A stretch of 64,000 nucleotides of DNA, taken from NCBI RefSeq assembly GCF_029963765.1, contig NZ_JALBYU010000001.1:496001-560000 (forward strand), read 5' to 3'. The position numbers and the translations under genes were made by a program. The notes under the pieces were generated by a model. The model had not been told where the DNA came from. It saw only the letters and a program-made list of their open reading frames with translations, and did no database searches. Position 1 is the stretch's first letter. The number at the start of each line of letters is the position of its first letter. Below, piece after piece: positions 28,441 through 36,271 of this stretch. The DNA is from Pseudomonas sp. UYIF39 (GTDB lineage: Bacteria; Pseudomonadota; Gammaproteobacteria; Pseudomonadales; Pseudomonadaceae).

Positions 28441-28983
28441 TCATTCACCGTCTTTTTTCTTTCCGCCATCAGCGTCAGGCTTGCCGCCGAACATGCCGAA
28501 CAGGTTCTGGGTGTTGAGATAAAGCGCCTTCGACTGGTCGACATACTGGCGCATCAGATCCTGCATCACCGGCGCCTGCTGGTGCATGAAGTCGCTCCAG
28601 GCTTCGGACGATTGCGCGCCGGTCTGGGACTGGATGTCGATCACGGTCTGAATGCTCTTGTCCAGATAGCTGCCGAGTACGCCTTGATAAGGGCCGTAGA
28701 ACTGGATAACCCCCAGCAGCATTTCGGTGGTGAAGATGGGCTCACCGCCGCTTTCGGCTTCCAGAATCACTTGCAGCAGGATGCTGCGCGTCAGATCCTC
28801 GCCGCTCTTGGCATCGACCACCTGAAAGGCAATTTTGTCGACCACCAACTGGCGTATGTCCGCCAGCGTCAAATGACTGCTGGTGTGGGTGTCATACAGT
28901 CGGCGGTTGGGGTACTTCTTGATCAGGCGGGGGGTGGTATCAGTCATGCGGGGCGTCTCGCGGCGGGCCTGGTTTGCAGGCAT
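28441..28983 (-). CDS. phaR: Polyhydroxyalkanoate synthesis repressor PhaR
   Basis: The 180-residue protein has the PHB/PHA accumulation regulator DNA-binding domain (RLIKKYPNRRLYDT, near residues 19-32) and the following accumulation-regulator domain. PhaR proteins bind both DNA and PHB granules and repress phasin and biosynthesis genes until granules form. I take the ATG at 28983, which has GTAGG upstream; an internal ATG at 28947 would give 168 residues. It is separated from the PHB genes by the nor operon. Confidence 0.92.
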   Translation of the reverse strand: MPANQARRETPRMTDTTPRLIKKYPNRRLYDTHTSSHLTLADIRQLVVDKIAFQVVDAKSGEDLTRSILLQVILEAESGGEPIFTTEMLLGVIQFYGPYQGVLGSYLDKSIQTVIDIQSQTGAQSSEAWSDFMHQQAPVMQDLMRQYVDQSKALYLNTQNLFGMFGGKPDADGGKKKDGE

Positions 28984-29012
28984 CTTAACCTACTCTGGCC
29001 ACTGCCGCGGGT

Positions 29013-29041
29013 GATCGTTCCCACGCGGAGTGGGAACGATC
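29013..29041. repeat. Palindromic repeat GATCGTTCCCACGC type
   Basis: GATCGTTCCCAC and GTGGGAACGATC form a 12-bp stem around a 5-base loop just after the porin gene. This is a known dispersed palindrome of pseudomonads and may also end transcription of the porin gene. Confidence 0.7.
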
Positions 29042-29055
29042 TGGGGGAAGGGTGC

Positions 29056-30324
29056 TTACCAGATCTGCAAGGTGTAGCTGACGATCAAACGGTTTTCATC
29101 CAGATCACTGCCGAAATTGGTCGAGCGCACCGTCGCGTTACGCCATTTCACCCCAACATTCTTCAGCGGCCCGCTCTGCACGACATAACCGATGTCGGTA
29201 TCACGCTCCCATTCCTTACCTTCCGGACGATTGCCGCCCAGATCGATATTGTCGCCGGTGAGGTAGCGGGTCATGAAGGTCAGGCCCGGAACGCCAATGG
29301 CCGCAAAGTTGTAGTCGTAGCGCGCCTGCCAGGATTTTTCGTCCTTGCTGGCGAAGTCGCCGATCTGCACGAAGTTCACCAGGAAGGCGTCGGTGCCGTT
29401 GATGTAGGCGTAGCCGGTGTCGCCGCTCATGCCTTGATAACCCAGGCCCAACGCATGCCCGCCGAGGTTGTAGGTGAACATCGCGCCAATGGCATTGTTA
29501 TCAACATTGCTGCCGCCATCATCCGTGGAGCGGGCGAAGCGCAGATCCGTCTTCAGCGACTGGCCGGTTGTGACCGGCAACACGTAGGTCAGGTTGACCA
29601 GGTGCTGGCTGTAAAAGTTATCGAGATGGCCGTAGCTGTAGCCGGTGGCGAGGTTGCTGGTCCATTTGTAGTTCAGGCTGGCGAAATCGAAGCTGTCGCT
29701 GTCGACATGACGCGTCGTGATGCCCTTGGCGCCGGTGCGGGTGATGCCCATGTCCTCGTAGTCCGAGGAGTCGCGCTGATTGACCTGTGTCAGTCGCCCG
29801 GCATCCACGGTCAGGCCTTCGAGTTCCAGCGACGTCAACTGACCGCCCTTGAAGGTTTGTGGCAACAAACGTGAATCGTTGGCCAATACCGTGGGCAGTT
29901 TCGGCAGCAGCGTGCCGAGTTTCAGCGTGCTTTTCGAGGCCCGCACTTTGGCGGTCAGGCCCAGTTCGCCGTACTCGTCCTGCGCACCTTTGCTCGTGTC
30001 GCGGTGGCGTTTGAGCAGGCCGGAGCCTGCGCGATCAGGGCTGGAATCGAGCTTGACGCCGACCAGGCCAATCGCATCGAAACCCACGCCGATCAATCCT
30101 TCGGTGAATCCCGATTCATAGCGCAGCAGGAAACCCTGGGCCCACTCCTCTTGTTTGGATTGGGCGGCGTTGTCCTGGCGATAGTCACGGTTGAAGTAGA
30201 AGTTGCGCAGCTCAAGGCTGGCCTTGCTGTCTTTGACAAAGTCGGCAGCGGCGGGGGCCGAGAGGCTGATGACGCCGCCGGCCAGCAACAGTCGGGTAGC
30301 GAGGGTGCGGGTGTTGCGGTCCAT
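29056..30324 (-). CDS. OprD family outer-membrane porin
   Basis: The 422-residue protein has a signal peptide (cleavage near APAAA-DFV), then OprD features: ASLELRNFYFNRDYRQ, EEWAQGFLLRYESGFTEG and a C-terminal aromatic residue (LQIW). The ribosome-binding site AAAGGGAC is preceded by an A-rich Crc/Hfq-like stretch. It lies next to fatty-acid or acetate genes, so a small carboxylate substrate is plausible but unproven. Confidence 0.92.
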   Translation of the reverse strand: MDRNTRTLATRLLLAGGVISLSAPAAADFVKDSKASLELRNFYFNRDYRQDNAAQSKQEEWAQGFLLRYESGFTEGLIGVGFDAIGLVGVKLDSSPDRAGSGLLKRHRDTSKGAQDEYGELGLTAKVRASKSTLKLGTLLPKLPTVLANDSRLLPQTFKGGQLTSLELEGLTVDAGRLTQVNQRDSSDYEDMGITRTGAKGITTRHVDSDSFDFASLNYKWTSNLATGYSYGHLDNFYSQHLVNLTYVLPVTTGQSLKTDLRFARSTDDGGSNVDNNAIGAMFTYNLGGHALGLGYQGMSGDTGYAYINGTDAFLVNFVQIGDFASKDEKSWQARYDYNFAAIGVPGLTFMTRYLTGDNIDLGGNRPEGKEWERDTDIGYVVQSGPLKNVGVKWRNATVRSTNFGSDLDENRLIVSYTLQIW

Positions 30325-30332
30325 GTTGAAGT

Positions 30333-30347
30333 CCCTTTGTTTTTATT
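30333..30347 (-). promoter_or_regulatory. A-rich Crc/Hfq-type motif before the porin
   Basis: On the - strand AATAAAAACAAAGGG directly overlaps the porin Shine-Dalgarno. It fits the AAnAAnAA pattern of catabolite-activity sites bound by Hfq with Crc in Pseudomonas. Confidence 0.5.
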
Positions 30348-30367
30348 ATGGAAAGACAGGTCCCACG

Positions 30368-30390
30368 GCCCTCGCCAGGTGGGCGAGGGC
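30368..30390. terminator. Hairpin between acyl-CoA dehydrogenase and porin
   Basis: GCCCTCGCC (30368-30376) pairs with GGCGAGGGC (30382-30390) around AGGTG. There is no T run on the - strand, so it may be a weak terminator for the acyl-CoA dehydrogenase gene. Confidence 0.5.
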
Positions 30391-30452
30391 TTATCGATAA
30401 AAAACGCGAACGCCGAAAAGATAGGAGCGTGGCGCCGCGTGCGGTTCAATCG

Positions 30453-32225
30453 TTAGAACTGTTCGGCGCTCAGGCCAAACAAGGAGGCACTGCCCGCGCG
30501 GATGGATTGCTCCAGACTCAGAATGCGCGGCAGCAGGCGGTGGATATAGAAGTCGGCGGTGGCGATCTTCGCGCCATAAAACCCTTCGTCTTCGTGCAGC
30601 TTTTGCTTGGCAACCTGTGCCATACGCGCCCAAAGCCAGGCGTAGGCGACGTAGCCGAACAGGTGCAAATACTCGACCGATGCAGCGCCGATTTCGTTGC
30701 GGTTGGTCGCGGCCTGATCCTGCAGCCAGTCGCTCAGGTCTTCCAGACGCTGTACGGCATCGAACAGTTGAGCGGAGTAGGGCGAGTCAGGCTGATGAGC
30801 GAAATGACGGATCTCGCCGGTGAACTGGCGCAGCGCAAAGCCCTTGTCGGCGAGCACTTTGCGTCCGAGCAGGTCCAGAGCCTGAATGCCGTTGGTGCCT
30901 TCGTAGATCTGCGCGATGCGCACGTCACGGACCAATTGTTCCTGGCCCCATTCGCGGATGTAGCCATGGCCACCAAACACTTGCTGGCCGTTGATGCAGC
31001 TTTCCAGGCCGGTGTCAGTGAAAAACGCCTTGGCCACCGGCGTCAGCAGCGCGACCAGGGTTTGCGCGTTGTCCCGTTCCTGGGTGTCATCGGAAAACTT
31101 CGCCAGGTCCAGTTGCTGCCCGACATAGCTGGCGAACGCGCGACCTCCTTCGGTCATGGCTTTCATGCTCAGCAGCATGCGGCGCACGTCGGGGTGAACG
31201 ATGATCGGGTCAGCCACTTTGTCCGGAGCAATAGCACCGGTCGGCGCGCGACTCTGAACACGTTCGCGAGCGTAAGCCACGGCACTCTGATAGGACGCTT
31301 CGGCGCAGCCGATGCCCTGAATGCCAATGGACAGGCGTTCGTAATTCATCATGGTGAACATTGCCGCCAAACCTTTGTTGGCTTCGCCGACCAGCCAACC
31401 GCTGGCGCCGTCGAAGTTCATCACGCAGGTGGCCGAGGCCTTGATGCCCATCTTGTGTTCGATCGAACCGCAACTCACAGCGTTGGCGTCGCCGAGGGAA
31501 CCGTCGGGATTGACCAGCACTTTGGGCACTACAAACAGCGAGATACCTTTCGGTCCCGCCGGTGCGTCCGGCAGTTTGGCCAGCACCAGATGGACAATGT
31601 TTTCGGTCAGGTCCTGATCGCCACCGGTGATGAAGATCTTGCTGCCGGTGATGCTGAAACTGCCGTCGGCCTGAGGTTCGGCGCGGGTGCGGATAATCCC
31701 CAGATCGGTGCCGGCGTGGGCTTCGGTCAGGCACATGGAGCCGGCCCAGCGGCCTTCGTACATCGGCGGCAGGTAGAGGTTTTTCAGGGTGTCGCTGGCG
31801 TGGGCATCCAGTGCCAGGCAGGCACCAGAACTCAACGCTGAATAGAGTGCAAAGCTTGAGTTGGCGCCGTAGAGCATTTCTTCGAACTGCACGGCGAGCA
31901 TCTTCGGCATGCCCATGCCGCCAAAATCGGCGTTACCGGAAAGGCCCACCCAGCCGCCTTCGATGTAGGTGGCATAAGCCTGTTTGAAACCGATTGGCGT
32001 GCTGACCTGGCCATCGACCCACTGGGCGCCTTCCTCGTCGCCGCTGCGATTCAATGGCGCAATCAGGTGCGAAGTGACTTTGGCCGCCTCCTCAAGAATG
32101 GCGTCGGCGGTGGCGGCATCGACACTGTCAGCCAGGGCTGGCAGGCGTGCCCACAGGGCCGGGGCGTCGAACACTTCATGCAGCACAAAGCGCATGTCGC
32201 GCAGCGGGGCGTTGAATTCGGGCAT
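30453..32225 (-). CDS. Acyl-CoA dehydrogenase, long form with C-terminal domain
   Basis: The 590-residue flavoenzyme makes the alpha-beta double bond of acyl-CoA thioesters. FAD-binding stretches CLTEAHAGTDLG and KIFITGGDQDL are present, as is the C-terminal motif QVFGGHGYIREWGQEQLVRD. A further about 120-residue C-terminal domain puts it in the DmdC/AidB-like large subgroup. The start MPEFNAPLRDMRFVL has GAGGT upstream; the longer frame is rejected. It lies in one direction with actP and the acyl-CoA synthetase gene. Confidence 0.92.
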   Translation of the reverse strand: MPEFNAPLRDMRFVLHEVFDAPALWARLPALADSVDAATADAILEEAAKVTSHLIAPLNRSGDEEGAQWVDGQVSTPIGFKQAYATYIEGGWVGLSGNADFGGMGMPKMLAVQFEEMLYGANSSFALYSALSSGACLALDAHASDTLKNLYLPPMYEGRWAGSMCLTEAHAGTDLGIIRTRAEPQADGSFSITGSKIFITGGDQDLTENIVHLVLAKLPDAPAGPKGISLFVVPKVLVNPDGSLGDANAVSCGSIEHKMGIKASATCVMNFDGASGWLVGEANKGLAAMFTMMNYERLSIGIQGIGCAEASYQSAVAYARERVQSRAPTGAIAPDKVADPIIVHPDVRRMLLSMKAMTEGGRAFASYVGQQLDLAKFSDDTQERDNAQTLVALLTPVAKAFFTDTGLESCINGQQVFGGHGYIREWGQEQLVRDVRIAQIYEGTNGIQALDLLGRKVLADKGFALRQFTGEIRHFAHQPDSPYSAQLFDAVQRLEDLSDWLQDQAATNRNEIGAASVEYLHLFGYVAYAWLWARMAQVAKQKLHEDEGFYGAKIATADFYIHRLLPRILSLEQSIRAGSASLFGLSAEQF

Positions 32226-32289
32226 AACGAGAACCTCAAAAGGTTGTGCGATGGGCACGGCGCCGCGTTAGCAGGCCGTGCCCTTTCTA

Positions 32290-33960
32290 TCAATGAGCGG
32301 AAGCGCTGGCGGCACCGAGGCCGGTCTGGGCGCGAACGAACTGGTCGGCGTAAGCGTCACGCTCTTTGTCGGCCCGCACGCTGCGGTCGAGTTTCGACAC
32401 CACGACGATCACGAAGAACGCCAGCGGCATGGAGAACAGCGCCGGGTGGTCGTACGGGAAGATCGCGTGAGCATGGCCGAGCACGGTGACCCAGACGGCA
32501 GGCGAGAGGATCACCAGCACCAACGCACAGATCAGGCCGGCGAAACCACCGATGATCGCGCCTTTGGTGGTCAGGCCTTTCCAGTACATGGCCATGATCA
32601 GCACTGGGAAGTTGGTCGATGCGGCGATGCCGAAGGTCAGGCCCACCAGGAACGCGACGTTCATCTTCTCGAACAGAATGCCCAGCAGAATCGCGATGAT
32701 GCCCAGGCCCACAGTGGCCATGCGGGTCACGCGCATTTCCTGTTTCTGGCTGGCTTTGCCTTTCTTGAACACCGTGGCGTAGAGGTCATGGGAAATCGCC
32801 GAAGCACCGGCCAGGGCCAACCCGGAGACCACTGCCAGAATGGTGGCGAAGGCCACGGCCGAGAGGAAACCGAAGAACAGGTTGCCGCCGACCGCTTTGG
32901 CCAGGTGCATGGCGACCATGTTGCCGCCGCCAATCAAGGCACCGCCGACTTCGCCATTGACGTAGTACTGCGGGTCGGTGCCGATGATCACCATCGCGGC
33001 AAAGCCCAGGGTGCAGACAACAAGGAAGAAGAAGCCGATGAAGCCGGTGGCATAGAACACCGACTTACGCGCTTCCTTGGCGTTAGGCACGGTGAAAAAG
33101 CGCATCAGAATGTGCGGCAAACCGGCGATCCCGAACACCAGGCCCAGCGACATCGAAGCGGTGTTGATCGGGTCGGCGAGCATCGAGCCGGGGCCCATGA
33201 TGTTCCAGCCGCTGGCGTGGGCTTCGACGGCTTTGGTGGCCAGGGTTTCGTAGCTGAAACCGAATTGCGACATCGCCATGAACGCCAGGGTTGTGCCGCC
33301 GGCAAGCAGCAACACAGCCTTGATGATTTGCACCCAGGTGGTGGCGATCATGCCGCCGAAAATCACATACACCAGCATCAGCGCGCCGACGATTACCACG
33401 GCTACCGGGTAGTCGAGGCCGAACAGCAACTTGATCAATTGACCCGCACCGACCATCTGCACGATCAGGTAGCAGCACACCACCGTCAGCGAACCGAAGG
33501 CTGCGAAGATCCGCACTTTGTTCTGGTCCAGTCGATAGGACACAATGTCGGCAAAGGTGTAGCGCCCCAGGTTGCGCAGACGCTCGGCCATCAGGAAGGT
33601 GATGATCGGCCAGCCGACGAAGAAGCCGATGGTATAGATGAAGCCGTCATAACCCTTGGCGAACACCAGGCTGGACAGCCCCAGCAGCGTGGCGGCGGAC
33701 ATGTAGTCGCCGGCAATCGCCAGACCGTTCTGGAACCCGGTGATGCCACCGCCCGCGGTGTAGAAGTCAGATGTGGATTTGGTTTGCCGCGCGGCCCACC
33801 AGGTGATGGCCAGCGTGCCCAGCACGAAGAGGAAGAACATGCCGATTGCATGCAGGTTGAGCGGTTGTTTTTCCACCGCACCCAGCGCGGGTGCAGCCAG
33901 CACAACGGAGGCCGGCAGGAGCCCTGCACCGGCGAGGAGAAGTTTACGGAGCAGGTTCAT
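32290..33960 (-). CDS. actP: Acetate/cation symporter, SSS family (ActP-like)
   Basis: The 556-residue permease has about 13 membrane segments and an N-terminal signal-like helix as in ActP. SSF motifs are visible ([33 protein letters not shown]). The family imports acetate or short carboxylates with sodium or protons. The ATG overlaps the stop codon of the DUF485 gene, the usual partner of actP. A promoter and an A-rich motif lie before that partner. Confidence 0.93.
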   Translation of the reverse strand: MNLLRKLLLAGAGLLPASVVLAAPALGAVEKQPLNLHAIGMFFLFVLGTLAITWWAARQTKSTSDFYTAGGGITGFQNGLAIAGDYMSAATLLGLSSLVFAKGYDGFIYTIGFFVGWPIITFLMAERLRNLGRYTFADIVSYRLDQNKVRIFAAFGSLTVVCCYLIVQMVGAGQLIKLLFGLDYPVAVVIVGALMLVYVIFGGMIATTWVQIIKAVLLLAGGTTLAFMAMSQFGFSYETLATKAVEAHASGWNIMGPGSMLADPINTASMSLGLVFGIAGLPHILMRFFTVPNAKEARKSVFYATGFIGFFFLVVCTLGFAAMVIIGTDPQYYVNGEVGGALIGGGNMVAMHLAKAVGGNLFFGFLSAVAFATILAVVSGLALAGASAISHDLYATVFKKGKASQKQEMRVTRMATVGLGIIAILLGILFEKMNVAFLVGLTFGIAASTNFPVLIMAMYWKGLTTKGAIIGGFAGLICALVLVILSPAVWVTVLGHAHAIFPYDHPALFSMPLAFFVIVVVSKLDRSVRADKERDAYADQFVRAQTGLGAASASAH

Positions 33961-34286
33961 TACTTGCTCTCCTCGAGAATGGCGGCGCCCAGTGCATCGA
34001 AACGCGTGTTGGCGCGGTAGACGTACCAACCGGTCAGTAGCCAGGAAAAAATGATGATCGCCGCGCCAACCGGCATGCCCAGGGTCAACATCCGATGCTC
34101 GGCGAGCGGCGCATGCAACCATTGCGGGGCAAACGCCACCACCAGCATGAACGCGTAATAAGTGCCGAGCACGGCAGCACTCAGCGACCAGGCCAGGCGC
34201 GAACGGCTGCTCACCAATTGAATGAATTTCGGGTTGGACCGAATGCGTTCACAGCGTTGGGTATCGGTTGAATGGATGTCGATCAT
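33960..34286 (-). CDS. DUF485 small membrane protein, ActP partner (YjcH-like)
   Basis: The 108-residue protein has two membrane helices ([20 protein letters not shown] and [20 protein letters not shown]). It belongs to the DUF485 family, which is nearly always encoded just before actP. The start [14 protein letters not shown] has GGAG six bases upstream; upstream in-frame codons are A-rich leader. The 3' end overlaps actP by one base, so the two are coupled. Confidence 0.92.
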   Translation of the reverse strand: MIDIHSTDTQRCERIRSNPKFIQLVSSRSRLAWSLSAAVLGTYYAFMLVVAFAPQWLHAPLAEHRMLTLGMPVGAAIIIFSWLLTGWYVYRANTRFDALGAAILEESK

Positions 34287-34297
34287 GGGTGGCTCCA

Positions 34298-34312
34298 TCT
34301 TGTTGTTGTTAT
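34298..34312 (-). promoter_or_regulatory. A-rich Crc/Hfq-type motif before DUF485-actP
   Basis: On the - strand ATAACAACAACAAGA sits immediately before the GGAG ribosome-binding site of the DUF485 gene. It fits the Crc/Hfq catabolite-activity pattern and would let preferred carbon sources block acetate uptake. Confidence 0.6.
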
Positions 34313-34418
34313 CGATGCTTTGGGTATTCAAGGGCAGGGCAGCGCCGAATCCGGCCTGCACGAGCCCGAAGCGGCCGGTAAAAACACCGGCCGCCTGACG
34401 GGTACAACGTCGATTCGG

Positions 34419-36041
34419 TTAGAGCGCTTTGGCCCTGTCGCGCAGAACGTACTTCTGAATCTTGCCGGTTGAAGTCTTCGGCAACAGGGTGAAAACCACC
34501 GTACGCGGGACTTTGAATCCAGCCAGGTGTTCGCGGCAGAAACTGATGATGTCGGCCTCGCGAACGTCCTGGTGATCAGCCTTCAACGTGATAAAGGCGC
34601 AGGGCGTTTCGCCCCACTTCTCATCGGGACGGGCGACGACAGCCGCTTCCATCACACCCGGATGGCGATAAAGCACGCCTTCCAGTTCGATGGTGGAAAT
34701 GTTCTCGCCGCCGGAAATGATGATGTCCTTGAGTCGATCCTTGATCTCGACGTAACCGTTCGGATGACACACCGCCAAGTCGCCGGTGTGGAACCAGCCG
34801 CCTTCGAACGCTTCAGCCGTGGCGGTCGGGTTCTTCAGGTAGCCCTTCATCACGGTGTTGCCGCGCATGAAGATCTCACCGATGGTCTGACCATCTCGCG
34901 GGGTCGGCTCCAGCGTCTTCGAATCGCCGACCATCACGCCTTCAAGCGTCGGGTAGCGCACGCCCTGACGGGATTTGATTTGCGCCCGTTCGTCCAGCGG
35001 CAACTCATCCCATTCGGCATGCCAGGCGCAGAGCGTCACCGGACCATAGGTTTCGGTCAGGCCATACACGTGGGTGACCTTGATGCCCATTTCTTCCACG
35101 GCACCGATCACTTTGGCCGGCGGCGCGGCACCGGCGACCATCGCGTTGACCGGGTGATCAATCGCCGCTTTAGCCGATTCCGGCATATTGACCAAGGCAT
35201 TGAGCACGATTGGTGCAGCGCACAGGTGGGTGACCTGATGCTCGCGGATCAGCGTGAGGATTTTTTGTGGATCGACACGGCGCAGGAATACATGCACACC
35301 GGCCATGGCAGTGATGATCCACGGGTAGCACCAACCGTTGCAATGGAACATCGGCAGGGTCCAGAGGTACACCGGATGGTTGCCCATGGCCCAGGTCATC
35401 TGGTTGCCCAACGAGTTCAGATAAGCACCGCGATGGTGGTAAACCACGCCTTTGGGGTTGCCGGTGGTGCCGGAGGTGTAATTCAGCGAGATGGCGTCCC
35501 ATTCGTTCGTCGGCCATTGCCAGGCGAAGGCCGGATCGCCTTCGGCCAACAGCGCTTCATAGTCCAGGTCGCTGACCGCCTGGCCTTCGCCGTATTCCGG
35601 ATCATTGACGTCGATGACCAGCGGCGGGTGATCCAGCATGCCGATCGCCGCGTGAATCACATCATGGAACTCGCGGTCGGTAATCAGCACCTTGGCTTCG
35701 CCATGCTGCAGCATGAAGGCGATTGCTTCGGCATCCAGGCGCACGTTGAGCGGGTTGAGCACCGCGCCAATCATCGGCACGCCGAAGTGCACTTCAAGCA
35801 TCTCGGGAATGTTGGGCAGCATCACCGCCACCGTGTCGTTCTTACCGATGCCGCGACCGGCCAGCGCCGAAGCCAGACGGCGGCAGCGGGTGTAGGTCTG
35901 CGCCCAGGTGCGGCGAAGAGAACCATGGATGACGGCGGGGTAGTCCGGATAAACGCTGGCGGTGCGCTCGATGAAACTGAGCGGAGACAAGGCAATATGA
36001 TTGACAGCCGCAGGGCCTAGCCCTTGTTCATAGATCGACAT
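34419..36041 (-). CDS. Acyl-CoA synthetase (AMP-forming)
   Basis: The 540-residue enzyme activates a carboxylic acid to its CoA thioester through an acyl-adenylate. Motifs: YTSGTTGNPKGV near residue 180, YGLTETYGP, GGWFHTGDLAV, and the catalytic Lys in TSTGKIQKYVLRD at the end. Sequence style fits medium/short-chain or DmdB-like ligases. It lies upstream of the DUF485-actP pair and divergent from the histidine kinase. I infer a joint role in uptake, activation and first oxidation of a short carboxylate. Confidence 0.9.
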   Translation of the reverse strand: MSIYEQGLGPAAVNHIALSPLSFIERTASVYPDYPAVIHGSLRRTWAQTYTRCRRLASALAGRGIGKNDTVAVMLPNIPEMLEVHFGVPMIGAVLNPLNVRLDAEAIAFMLQHGEAKVLITDREFHDVIHAAIGMLDHPPLVIDVNDPEYGEGQAVSDLDYEALLAEGDPAFAWQWPTNEWDAISLNYTSGTTGNPKGVVYHHRGAYLNSLGNQMTWAMGNHPVYLWTLPMFHCNGWCYPWIITAMAGVHVFLRRVDPQKILTLIREHQVTHLCAAPIVLNALVNMPESAKAAIDHPVNAMVAGAAPPAKVIGAVEEMGIKVTHVYGLTETYGPVTLCAWHAEWDELPLDERAQIKSRQGVRYPTLEGVMVGDSKTLEPTPRDGQTIGEIFMRGNTVMKGYLKNPTATAEAFEGGWFHTGDLAVCHPNGYVEIKDRLKDIIISGGENISTIELEGVLYRHPGVMEAAVVARPDEKWGETPCAFITLKADHQDVREADIISFCREHLAGFKVPRTVVFTLLPKTSTGKIQKYVLRDRAKAL

Positions 36042-36169
36042 GTACGGGTACTCGGTGGCTGATTGTTAGCTCTATAGATGACCTTGCAGCGTCGCCGCTG
36101 AGGGCACCTTTTATGTCCGGCTTGCTTTATATAACATTCAGCTACTGATATGGAAGTACAACCTACGTC

Positions 36170-36189
36170 ATATAGTAGATGTACTATAT
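36170..36189. promoter_or_regulatory. 8-4-8 perfect palindrome before the histidine kinase
   Basis: ATATAGTA-GATG-TACTATAT is a perfect inverted repeat in the 230-bp gap between the acyl-CoA synthetase (-) and the kinase (+) genes. Its length and symmetry fit a dimeric response-regulator site. The rest of the gap is AT-rich with no other clear signal. Confidence 0.55.
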
Positions 36190-36271
36190 TTGATTCTGTC
36201 AGGTCTAAATCAATACAGTCACACCGCCAAGGCCGGTATATCCTTGGCTTCCCCAACGAAGCGGACCCGTG

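Noticed and set aside
28389..28520. Small + strand ORF with GGGAGGCAGG upstream
   Set aside because: It runs antisense into phaR and encodes an Arg/Cys-rich peptide without any family.
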